Source: DATLZM01 sp035559315
GTDB lineage: Bacteria > Actinomycetota > UBA4738 > HRBIN12
Direction of reading: 5' to 3'
NCBI GenBank assembly: GCA_035559315.1
Contig: DATMBJ010000133.1
Coordinates: 1 to 19,363 of the forward strand
DNA: 19,363 nt
The number at the start of each line of letters is the position of its first letter. Positions within the stretch are counted from its first letter, which is position 1. Shown piece by piece: positions 1-7,213 of this stretch. The position numbers were made by a program, and so were the translations under genes. The notes beneath the pieces were generated by a model. The model was not told the DNA's origin, made no database searches, and saw only the letters and a list, made by a program, of their open reading frames with translations.

Positions 1-1143
1 TGCAACGAGATCATCGAGGAGGAGCTCTCCGAGACCTCCGAGCTCAAGCTCGACGAGCTCCCCAAGCCCGCCGAGATCTACGCGTTCCTCGATGACTACG
101 TGATCGGCCAGGAGCAGGCGAAGAAGGTCCTCTCGGTCGCGGTCTACAACCACTACAAGCGGATCCAGGTCGGGAGCAAGGACCAGGACGTCGAGCTGCA
201 GAAGTCGAACATCCTGATCCTCGGGCCCACCGGGTGCGGGAAGACGCTCCTGGCCCAGACCCTGGCCCGGATGCTCAACGTCCCGTTCGCCATCGCCGAC
301 GCCACGGCCCTCACCGAGGCCGGCTACGTGGGCGAGGACGTCGAGAACATCCTGCTCAAGCTGATCCAGGCGGCGGACTTCGACGTGAAGAAGGCCGAGA
401 CCGGGATCATCTACATCGACGAGGTCGACAAGATCGCCCGCAAGAGCGAGAACCCCTCGATCACGCGGGACGTCTCGGGCGAGGGCGTGCAGCAGGCCCT
501 CCTCAAGATCCTCGAGGGGACCACGGCCTCCGTCCCGCCGCAGGGCGGACGGAAGCACCCGCACCAGGAGTTCATCCAGATCGACACCACGAACATCCTG
601 TTCATCTGCGGGGGCGCGTTCGCCGGGCTCGAGAAGATCATCGAGTCGAGGATCGGGAAGAAGGGGATCGGCTTCGGGGCCGACATCCGCCGGGCCGAGG
701 ACAAGGACCTCGGCGAGATCCTCTCCCACGTGATGCCGGAGGACCTGCTGAAGTACGGGCTGATCCCGGAGTTCGTGGGCCGGCTCCCGGTGATCACCTG
801 GGTCCACAACCTCGACCGGGACGCCCTGGTCGACATCCTCACCAAGCCCAAGAACGCGCTCGTGAAGCAGTACCGGCGGTTCTTCGAGTTCGACGGCGTG
901 GAGCTCGAGTTCACCGACGACGCCCTCGAGGCCATCGCGGACCAGGCCATCCTCCGCGGGACCGGGGCCCGGGGGCTCCGGGCGATCATGGAGGAGGTGC
1001 TGCTCAACGTGATGTACGAGCTGCCCTCCCGCCAGGACGTCACGAAGTGCGTCGTCGACCGCCAGGTGGTCCTGGAGCGGGTGAACCCCACCCTCGTCCC
1101 GCGGCAGGAGCCCCCGCGGATCCGCCGCGAGCGCACCGCCTGA
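1..1143 (+). CDS. clpX: ATP-dependent Clp protease ATP-binding subunit ClpX (5' truncated)
   Basis: AAA+ unfoldase that recognises, unfolds and threads substrates into the ClpP peptidase in the cytoplasm. The frame is open from base 1 and stops with TGA at 1141-1143, giving 380 visible residues. The first codon is Cys, followed by Asn-Glu-Ile-Ile; this matches the last cysteine of the ClpX N-terminal zinc finger, so roughly the first 40 residues lie outside the window. Visible motifs: Walker A GPTGCGKT at 223-246, the GYVGEDVE pore-loop region near 328-351, Walker B with IIYIDEVDK near 406-432, the ClpP-docking IGF loop (KKGIGFGA, about 658-681), and the sensor-2 segment GARGLR near 964-981. 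The ATG at 100 is internal, because conserved ClpX sequence (PKPAEIYAFLDDYVIGQ) continues upstream of it. valS follows 39 bases downstream. Nothing looks damaged; the truncation is only the window edge. Confidence 0.98.
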   Translation, partial: CNEIIEEELSETSELKLDELPKPAEIYAFLDDYVIGQEQAKKVLSVAVYNHYKRIQVGSKDQDVELQKSNILILGPTGCGKTLLAQTLARMLNVPFAIADATALTEAGYVGEDVENILLKLIQAADFDVKKAETGIIYIDEVDKIARKSENPSITRDVSGEGVQQALLKILEGTTASVPPQGGRKHPHQEFIQIDTTNILFICGGAFAGLEKIIESRIGKKGIGFGADIRRAEDKDLGEILSHVMPEDLLKYGLIPEFVGRLPVITWVHNLDRDALVDILTKPKNALVKQYRRFFEFDGVELEFTDDALEAIADQAILRGTGARGLRAIMEEVLLNVMYELPSRQDVTKCVVDRQVVLERVNPTLVPRQEPPRIRRERTA

Positions 1144-1169
1144 CCGCCGGGGGTCGTCCGGGCATCCCG

Positions 1170-1175
1170 TAGACT
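1170..1175 (+). promoter_or_regulatory. Candidate -10 box (TAGACT) for a leaderless valS transcript
   Basis: TAGACT fits the actinobacterial TANNNT -10 pattern and ends 7 bases before the valS ATG at 1183. Transcription would therefore begin at or next to the start codon. No Shine-Dalgarno sequence lies between clpX and this ATG. No convincing -35 is visible. Confidence 0.5.
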
Positions 1176-1182
1176 CGCCACC

Positions 1183-3789
1183 ATGGTCGACCGTGCGCGG
1201 ACCCGGGAGGAGATGCCGCCCCAGTACGACCCGCGGGCGGCCGAGCGGCGCTGGTACCCGACCTGGGTGGAGCGCGGCTACTTCCACGCCAAGGCCCCCA
1301 CCGACCGGGCGCCCTTCTGCATCGTGCTGCCCCCGCCGAACGTCACCGGCCGGCTCCACATCGGCCATGCGCTGGACCAGACCATCCAGGACATCCTGAC
1401 CCGCCGGGCCCGGATGCAGGGCTACGAGACGCTCTGGCTCCCCGGGACCGACCACGCCGGGATCGCCACCCAGGTCGTGGTGGAGCGCGAGCTCCGGAAG
1501 GAGGGCCTCGACCCCCGGCAGCTCGGCCGGGAACGGTTCCTCGAGCGGGTGTGGGCGTGGAAGGAGCGCTACGGGGGCGAGATCGTCGAGCAGATGAAGG
1601 CGCTCGGGAACTCCTGCGACTGGGACCGGCTGCGGTTCACGATGGACGAGGGGCTCTCGCGGGCGGTCCGGGTGGCGTTCGTCCGGATGTACGAGGACGG
1701 GCTGATCTACCGGGGCGAGCGGCTGATCAACTGGTGCCCCACCGACCGGACCGCGCTGTCGGACTCGGAGGTCGAGCACGTCGAGGTGGAGGGCGAGCTG
1801 GTCACGTTCCGCTACCCGCTCGCCGACGGCTCGGGGCACGTGGCGGTGGCCACCACCCGGGTCGAGACGATGCTCGGCGACACCGGGGTCGCGGTCCACC
1901 CCGACGACCCCCGCTACCGGGAGCTCGTGGGCAGGACCGTGCGCCACCCGCTCGACGGGCGCGAGCTCCCGATCGTCGCCGACCCCGCCGTGGACCCCTC
2001 GTTCGGGACCGGCGCGGTGAAGGTGACCCCGGCCCACGACCCCCGGGACTTCGAGATCGCGGAGCGGACCGGCCTGCCGCTCAAGAACGTCCTGGCGGCC
2101 GACGCGACGATCGCCGGGGACGTCCCCGAGGAGTTCCGCGGCCTCGACCGCTACGCGGCCCGGGTTCGGGTGCTCGAGCGGCTCCGCGAGCTGGGCCTCG
2201 TGGAGCGGGAGGAGCGGCCGTACCGCCACGCGGTGGGGCACTGCTACCGCTGCCACTCGGAGATCGAGCCGTGGCTCTCGGGCCAGCAGTGGTTCGTGGC
2301 GGTCGAGCGGCTCAAGGGCCCGGCCCGGGAGGCGGCCCGGGACGGCCGGGTGCGCTTCGTCCCGGAGCGGTGGGCCCGGAACTACGACGAGTGGCTGGCC
2401 GGCCTCCGCGACTGGAACATCTCGCGCCAGCTCTGGTGGGGGCACCGGATCCCGGTCTGGTACTGCGCGAACGGCCACGAGTTCGCGGCGACCGAGGACC
2501 CCGACGCCTGCCGGGAGTGCGGCAGCGCCCAGATCGAGCAGGACCCCGACGTCCTCGACACCTGGTTCTCCTCGCAGCTCTGGCCGTTCTCCACGCTGGG
2601 CTGGCCCGACGACACCGAGGACCTCCGGACCTTCTACCCCACGACGGTGCTGGTCACGGGCTACGAGATCCTCTACCTCTGGGTGGCCCGGATGATTATG
2701 TCCGGCCTGTACCTCGTGGGCGACGTGCCCTTCCGCACCGTGGTGATCCACGGGCTCGTGCGCGACGCCCAGGGGCGGAAGATGAGCAAGTCGCTGGGGA
2801 ACGTGATCGACCCCCTCGACATGATCGAGCGCTACGGGGCCGACGCGCTCCGGTTCGCCCTGGCCTGGATGGCCTCCCCGGACCAGCAGAACCTGCCCCT
2901 CAAGGAGGAGTCGATCGAGGCCGGGCGGAACTTCGCGAACAAGATCTGGAACGCGGCGCGGCTGGTGCTCCGGGCGTTCGAGGGGGGGCCGCCCGAGCTC
3001 CCGCCCCCCGAGCGGCGGACCGTCGCCGACCGGTGGTTGCTCTCGCGCCACCAGGCCTGCGTGGCCGAGGTGGACGCGGCCCTGGACGCCTACCGGTTCG
3101 ACGCGGCGGCCCAGGCCATCCACCGGTTCCTGTGGGCCGAGTACTGCGACTGGGGCCTGGAGGTCGCGAAGGGCCGCCTGTACGGGGAGGACCCGACGGC
3201 CCGGGCCGACGCCGCGAACCTCCTGGCCTGGGTCCTGGAGCGCACCCTCCGCTTGCTCCACCCCGTGATGCCGTTCGTGACCGAGGAGATCTGGCAGCGG
3301 CTGGGCGCCGGGGAGTCGATCGTGATCGCCCCCTGGCCCGAGCAGCGGCCGGGCGACCTCGACCCCGAGGCGGAGGAGGTCTTCGAGGAGCTGCGGGGGG
3401 TGGTCACGGACATCCGCGCGATCCAGGCCGGGCTGGCCCCCGAGCTGCGGGGCGCGGTGGAGGTGGACGCCGGGCTCCGGGACCGGCTCGAGCCCCTCCT
3501 CGAGGACCTGGAGCGCCTCGGCGGGGCCCGGGTCCGCTTCGCCGACCTCGGCGGGGCCAGGGTCCGACCGGCCCGGGCCGAGGGCGTGGACCTCTCGGCG
3601 GTCGCGGCCTCCCGGCGCAAGCGCCTCGAGGAGGTGCGGGCCAAGCTCGAGCGGAAGCGGGGGAAGCTCGCGAACGAGGCGTTCCTGGCGAAGGCCCCGC
3701 CGGCGGTCGTGGAGAAGGAGCGGCGCGACGTCGCCGAGCTCGAGGCCGAGGCGGCCCGGCTCGAGGCCGAGCTCGCGCAGCTGGGGTGA
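1183..3789 (+). CDS. valS: Valyl-tRNA synthetase
   Basis: Class I aminoacyl-tRNA synthetase that charges tRNA-Val in the cytoplasm; 868 residues, normal for bacterial ValS. The ATP-binding HIGH motif is at residues 59-62, after PPPNVTGRL, and KMSKS is at residues 533-537. Between them lies the CP1 editing domain with the TTRVETMLGDT signature and the HDPRDFEI region. Two Cys-containing stretches (HCYRCHSEIEPW, and the CANGHEF to CRECGS pair) look like zinc-binding knuckles. The anticodon-binding domain follows, and the last ~60 residues form the Arg/Glu/Leu-rich coiled-coil arm typical of ValS (KLANEAFLAKAPPAVVEKE). The ATG at 1183 is preferred because of the -10 box 7 bases upstream. An ATG at 1213, with GGGAGG only 2 bases before it, would still keep all conserved sequence. 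The stop overlaps folC by 4 bases. A near-perfect 20-base direct repeat lies within the gene at 3517-3566. Confidence 0.98.
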   Translation: MVDRARTREEMPPQYDPRAAERRWYPTWVERGYFHAKAPTDRAPFCIVLPPPNVTGRLHIGHALDQTIQDILTRRARMQGYETLWLPGTDHAGIATQVVVERELRKEGLDPRQLGRERFLERVWAWKERYGGEIVEQMKALGNSCDWDRLRFTMDEGLSRAVRVAFVRMYEDGLIYRGERLINWCPTDRTALSDSEVEHVEVEGELVTFRYPLADGSGHVAVATTRVETMLGDTGVAVHPDDPRYRELVGRTVRHPLDGRELPIVADPAVDPSFGTGAVKVTPAHDPRDFEIAERTGLPLKNVLAADATIAGDVPEEFRGLDRYAARVRVLERLRELGLVEREERPYRHAVGHCYRCHSEIEPWLSGQQWFVAVERLKGPAREAARDGRVRFVPERWARNYDEWLAGLRDWNISRQLWWGHRIPVWYCANGHEFAATEDPDACRECGSAQIEQDPDVLDTWFSSQLWPFSTLGWPDDTEDLRTFYPTTVLVTGYEILYLWVARMIMSGLYLVGDVPFRTVVIHGLVRDAQGRKMSKSLGNVIDPLDMIERYGADALRFALAWMASPDQQNLPLKEESIEAGRNFANKIWNAARLVLRAFEGGPPELPPPERRTVADRWLLSRHQACVAEVDAALDAYRFDAAAQAIHRFLWAEYCDWGLEVAKGRLYGEDPTARADAANLLAWVLERTLRLLHPVMPFVTEEIWQRLGAGESIVIAPWPEQRPGDLDPEAEEVFEELRGVVTDIRAIQAGLAPELRGAVEVDAGLRDRLEPLLEDLERLGGARVRFADLGGARVRPARAEGVDLSAVAASRRKRLEEVRAKLERKRGKLANEAFLAKAPPAVVEKERRDVAELEAEAARLEAELAQLG
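3517..3566 (+). repeat. Tandem 20-base direct repeat inside valS, 30-base period
   Basis: Bases 3517-3536 and 3547-3566 are identical except for one base (C versus A at the thirteenth position). The period is 30 bases, exactly ten codons. At protein level LGGARVR occurs twice, separated by FAD. This is an in-frame internal duplication just ahead of the C-terminal coiled coil. Confidence 0.8.
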
Positions 3790-5075
3790 CCGTGCGGTTC
3801 GAGGAGGCCCTGGCCGAGCTCGAGGGACGGCAGCCGGAGCGGATCGTCCCGGACCTGTCCCGGATCCGCGCGCTGGTCGAGCTGCTCGACGACCCGCAGC
3901 TCGCCTACCCCACGATCCACGTCGCGGGGACCAACGGGAAGACCACGACCGCGCGGATCGCGGCGTCGCTGGGGTGCGCCCACGGGCTCCCCACCGGCCT
4001 GTACACCTCGCCCCACCTCCTGTCGGTGACCGAGCGGATCTCCGTCTGCGACGAGCCGATCCCCGAGGGGGAGTTCGCCGAGCAGTACGAGCGGCTCCTG
4101 CCCTTCCTCGAGCTGGTCGACGGGAAGGGCGAGCGGGTCACGTACTTCGAGGTCCTCACCGCCCTCGCGTTCCTGTGGTTCGCGGACCGCCCGGTCTCCC
4201 TGGCGGCGATCGAGGTCGGGATGGGCGGTCGGTGGGACGCGACGAACGTGGTCCGCGGCGACGTGGTCGTGATCTGCGAGATCGGCCTGGACCACCCCGA
4301 GCTCGGCTCCACGGTGGCGGAGGTGGCCGGGGAGAAGGCGGGGGTGGTGAAGGAGGGCTCGGTGGTGGTCTGCCGCCGCCAACGGCCCGAGGCCCTGGCC
4401 GTCGTGGAGGCCCGCTGCCGGGAGGTCGGGGCCCGGCTCCTCCTCGAGGACCGGGACTTCGCCCTGGCCGAGCGGCGGGTGGCCGTGGGCGGGCAGGCCA
4501 TCGCGGTCCGGGGCCGGCACGGGAGGTACGACGACCTCCTGCTCCCCCTGTTCGGCGAGCACCAGGCCCGGAACGCCGCCGCCGCCATCGTGGCCCTCGA
4601 GGCGCTCCTCGACCGGGAGCTCGGCGAGGAGCCGGTCCGGGAGGGCCTGGCCAGGGCGACCTCGCCGGGGCGGGTGGAGGTGGCCGACCGCCATCCGCTG
4701 GTCGTCCTGGACGGCGCCCACAACCCCGACGGCGCCCGGGCCCTGGCGGCGACCCTCCGGGAGTCCTTCGCCTGGGAACGGCTCCACCTCGTGGTGGGCG
4801 TCTCGGCGAACAAGGACGTCCGCGGGGTGCTCGAGGCCCTCGCGCCCCTCGCCGACCGGGCCTACGCGGCGGCCCACTCGACCCCGCGCACCGCACCGGC
4901 CCGCGCGGTGGGCGGCGTCCTCCACGAGCTGGAGGTCCCGACCGAGGTCTTCGACGACGTGCCCTCGGCCCTCGCAGCGGCCCGGGACTCGGCGGGGGAG
5001 GGCGACCTCATCCTCGTGACCGGCTCCCTCTATACTGTGGCGGACGCCCGCCGGGCGCTCGGAAGGACCCGCTGA
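3786..5075 (+). CDS. folC: Bifunctional folylpolyglutamate synthase / dihydrofolate synthase
   Basis: Mur-ligase-family enzyme that adds glutamate to dihydropteroate and/or to folates, using ATP, in the cytoplasm; about 429 residues, the usual FolC size. Visible motifs: P-loop AGTNGKTT at residues 47-54, the TSPHLLSVTERI segment that follows it in FolC, the AIEVGMGGRWDATNV region of the central domain, GEHQARNAAAA at the linker, and the C-terminal signature DGAHNPDGA. The start is GTG at 3786, sharing GTGA with the valS stop, which suggests translational coupling. A second GTG at 3792 is possible. The same frame stays open far upstream through valS, but that part is a shadow. ndk begins 4 bases after the TGA stop (5073-5075). 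Its last codons contain a strong -10-like TATACT that may drive ndk. Whether it has one or both activities cannot be decided from sequence alone. Confidence 0.95.
   Translation: MTVRFEEALAELEGRQPERIVPDLSRIRALVELLDDPQLAYPTIHVAGTNGKTTTARIAASLGCAHGLPTGLYTSPHLLSVTERISVCDEPIPEGEFAEQYERLLPFLELVDGKGERVTYFEVLTALAFLWFADRPVSLAAIEVGMGGRWDATNVVRGDVVVICEIGLDHPELGSTVAEVAGEKAGVVKEGSVVVCRRQRPEALAVVEARCREVGARLLLEDRDFALAERRVAVGGQAIAVRGRHGRYDDLLLPLFGEHQARNAAAAIVALEALLDRELGEEPVREGLARATSPGRVEVADRHPLVVLDGAHNPDGARALAATLRESFAWERLHLVVGVSANKDVRGVLEALAPLADRAYAAAHSTPRTAPARAVGGVLHELEVPTEVFDDVPSALAAARDSAGEGDLILVTGSLYTVADARRALGRTR
5031..5036 (+). promoter_or_regulatory. Candidate -10 box (TATACT) inside the folC 3' end, for ndk
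   Basis: TATACT matches the sigma-70 -10 consensus at five of six positions and is the best such hexamer I saw. It lies 43 bases before the ndk GTG. It is made of codons TAT and ACT, which this genome otherwise avoids in favour of TAC and ACC. No clear -35 is seen. Confidence 0.45.
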
Positions 5076-5079
5076 AACC

Positions 5080-5484
5080 GTGGCCGTCGAATCGACGCTG
5101 CTCATCGTCAAGCCCGACGCCGTCCGCCGGGGGCTGATCGGGGAGGTGCTCGCGCGGATCGAGCGCAAGGGCCTGCGGATCCGCGAGATGCGGATGATGC
5201 GGATCGACCGGGAGCTCGCCGAGGAGCACTACGGGGAGCACCGCGGGAAGCCCTTCTTCGAGGAGCTGGTGGACTTCATCACCTCGGGCGACGTCGTCGT
5301 GGCCAGGGTGGAGGGGGAGCAGGCGATCTCGGTCCTGCGGACCCTGATGGGGCCGACCGACCCCGCCCAGGCGCCCCCCGGGACCATCCGCGGGGACCTG
5401 GGGCTCCTGATCACCGAGAACCTCGTGCACGGGAGCGACTCCCCGGGGTCGGCCGAGCGCGAGCTCAAGCTGTTCTTCGACTGA
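5080..5484 (+). CDS. ndk: Nucleoside diphosphate kinase
   Basis: Transfers the gamma-phosphate of ATP to other NDPs through a phospho-histidine, balancing NTP and dNTP pools in the cytoplasm. It is 134 residues, standard for bacterial Ndk. The N-terminus TLLIVKPDAV carries the conserved Lys11. The central GPTDPAQAPPGTIRGDLG loop is characteristic, and the catalytic His117 lies in ITENLVHGSDS. The C-terminal AERELKLFF is typical. The start is GTG at 5080, 4 bases after the folC stop. A purine-rich GGAAGGA at 5061-5067 is 12 bases upstream, rather far for a ribosome site, so coupling to folC is likely. The serine hydrolase ATG begins 2 bases after the TGA stop. Confidence 0.98.
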   Translation: MAVESTLLIVKPDAVRRGLIGEVLARIERKGLRIREMRMMRIDRELAEEHYGEHRGKPFFEELVDFITSGDVVVARVEGEQAISVLRTLMGPTDPAQAPPGTIRGDLGLLITENLVHGSDSPGSAERELKLFFD

Positions 5485-5486
5485 CG

Positions 5487-7151
5487 ATGGCGGGTGCCGC
5501 GCCCGTGGCCGCGGCCCTCGGTCGGATGTGGGAAGCGCGCCTGCCGCGGCTCGACGCCACCGGGGCGCAGGTGGCGATCACCGACCGGTCGGGGCTCCTC
5601 GCGTCGGTCGTCCTCGGGGCGGCCGACCGGTGCGGGGCGCCGCTCTCGCCCGAGACCCGTTTCCAGATCGGCTCGATCTCGAAGTCGTTCGCCGCCCTCC
5701 TCGCGCTCCAGGAGGCGGAGGCCGGCCGCCTGGACCTCGGCGCGCCGGTCCGCCGGTACCTGCCGTGGTTCGAGGTCCCCTCGCGGTTCGCGCCGATCCA
5801 GGTCCACCACCTCCTCTCGCACACCTCGGGGCTGGCCCAGGGGACGGAGTTCGCGGGCGACGCCCGCGCCGCCCTCCTGCTGCTGCGGGAGACCGAGGCC
5901 GGGTTCGCGCCGGGGGAGCGGTTCCTGTACTCGAACGACGCGTACAAGGCGGTGGGGCTCGTGCTGGAGGAGGTGGCGGGCCGGCCCTACCCGGAGCTGC
6001 TCCGGGAGCGGGTCCTCGAGCCCCTCGGGATGGCGCGGTCGGAGCCCGCGATCACGCTCGAGGGCCGGGCCGGCTCGGCGCCGGGGCACCGGCGGCTCTT
6101 CGACGACCGTCCCGACCACCCCTCCCAGCCGCTCGTCGAGGCCCCGTGGGTCCCCTCGAGCACCGCCGACGGGAGCGTCCTGTCCACCGCGGAGGACCTC
6201 TGCGCGTTCGCCCGGGCCCTCCTGTCCGGCGGCCGAGCCCCCGGGGGCCGGGCCCTCCTGTCGGAGGCGGCGCTCGCCCGGATGCTCGAGCCCCGGGCCG
6301 TGGATCCCGAGGAGCCGGACGCGCCCTACGGGTTCGGGATCCGGGCCTGGCGCGAGGAGGGCCGGCGTCACGCCGGCCACACCGGGAGCATGCTGGGCCA
6401 CGTGGGCCGCCTGGCGGTGGACCTCGAGGCCGGGGTGGGCGTCGCGGTCCTCCTGAACGGGGGCTCGGATCGGGACCGGCTGGCCAGGGACGAGCTGTGC
6501 CGCTTCGCGCTCCGGGCGGCCGCGGCCCTGGCGGAGGGGGCGGAGCCGCCCCCGCCGCCGCCCCCGCCCCCGGCCGACCTGGTCCCCGGCGCCGAGGCCT
6601 TCGCCGGCCGCTACCGGGCCGAGGGGGGAGGCGGCGAGCTCGAGCTCGTGGCCCGCGGCGAGCGCCTGGTGCTCCGGTGGGAGGGCTCCGAGGTCCCCCT
6701 CGAGCCGCTCGCGCCGAGCCGCGTCCTCCCCGCCCGCCGGCCCCCCGACGCCCTCCTCGCGCCGGTCCCAGGGCTCGACCGCTTCCCGTTCCGCTTCGGC
6801 CGGGACGCCGCGGGGCGGGTCGTGGAGGTCTTCCACGGGCCCTCGTGGTTCCGCCGGCCCGACCATCGGGAGCCCTCCCCGCCCGCCCCCGATCCCTCGT
6901 GGGGGGCGTTCGTCGGCGACTATCGGAGCCCGAACCCCTGGGCCCCCGCCTTCTCGGTCGTGCTCCGCGACGGGCGGCTGGCGATGGTCGCGCCCTGGCT
7001 GGAGCGGGACGAGGAGCTCGCGCCCCTCGGCGGGGGGAGGTTCCGGGTCGGCGCCCCCTGGTCGCCGGACCGGATCCGGTTCGAGGACGTGGTGGGCGGG
7101 GAGGCGCGCCGGGCCGTGTTCGACGGGGCTCCCTGGTTCCGGGCGGGCTGA
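5487..7151 (+). CDS. Beta-lactamase-family serine hydrolase with two C-terminal barrel-like repeats
   Basis: Penicillin-recognising serine hydrolase of the class C beta-lactamase/D-aminopeptidase/esterase superfamily, 554 residues. Residues 1-350 carry the three active-site motifs: SxxK as S63-I-S-K66 (within IGSISKSF), YxN as Y148-S-N150, and H298-T-G300 in the KTG position. A Pro-rich linker (residues 354-362) follows. Two similar segments come next, about 371-457 (starting FAGRYR, ending GPSWFRR) and 472-553 (starting FVGDYR, ending GAPWFRA). This layout recalls D-aminopeptidase, which has two C-terminal beta-barrel domains; that comparison is from memory of the family, not a search. No signal peptide or membrane segment is visible at the N-terminus, so it is probably cytoplasmic. 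It starts 2 bases after ndk and so belongs to that operon. The substrate could be a D-amino-acid peptide, an ester or a beta-lactam. True lactamase activity is doubtful without export. Confidence 0.9.
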   Translation: MAGAAPVAAALGRMWEARLPRLDATGAQVAITDRSGLLASVVLGAADRCGAPLSPETRFQIGSISKSFAALLALQEAEAGRLDLGAPVRRYLPWFEVPSRFAPIQVHHLLSHTSGLAQGTEFAGDARAALLLLRETEAGFAPGERFLYSNDAYKAVGLVLEEVAGRPYPELLRERVLEPLGMARSEPAITLEGRAGSAPGHRRLFDDRPDHPSQPLVEAPWVPSSTADGSVLSTAEDLCAFARALLSGGRAPGGRALLSEAALARMLEPRAVDPEEPDAPYGFGIRAWREEGRRHAGHTGSMLGHVGRLAVDLEAGVGVAVLLNGGSDRDRLARDELCRFALRAAAALAEGAEPPPPPPPPPADLVPGAEAFAGRYRAEGGGGELELVARGERLVLRWEGSEVPLEPLAPSRVLPARRPPDALLAPVPGLDRFPFRFGRDAAGRVVEVFHGPSWFRRPDHREPSPPAPDPSWGAFVGDYRSPNPWAPAFSVVLRDGRLAMVAPWLERDEELAPLGGGRFRVGAPWSPDRIRFEDVVGGEARRAVFDGAPWFRAG

Positions 7152-7165
7152 GGCGGGGCCCGCCC
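7141..7165. terminator. Candidate hairpin between convergent serine hydrolase and fabF
   Basis: GGGCGGGC at 7141-7148 pairs perfectly with GCCCGCCC at 7158-7165 around a 9-base loop. Its left arm lies in the last codons of the serine hydrolase. There is no U-tract on either strand. It could end transcription from both sides, as in some high-GC actinobacteria, but this is inferred from position and pairing only. Confidence 0.4.
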
Positions 7166-7213
7166 AGCCGGGCGGATGCGGTCACCGCGCCCCGTGGGGG
7201 CCGCGGACGGCGG

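Noticed and set aside
1551..3785. Very long open frame running through valS into folC, suggesting a fusion protein of over 1100 residues
   Set aside because: The part before 3786 is an Arg/Gly/Pro-rich shadow of valS in another frame, caused by the lack of A/T-rich stop codons. Only the folC part has family motifs.
7187..7206. Second GC hairpin (CCCC/GGGG around GT) near the fabF end
   Set aside because: Only about four paired bases around a 2-base loop; expected often by chance in DNA this GC-rich.
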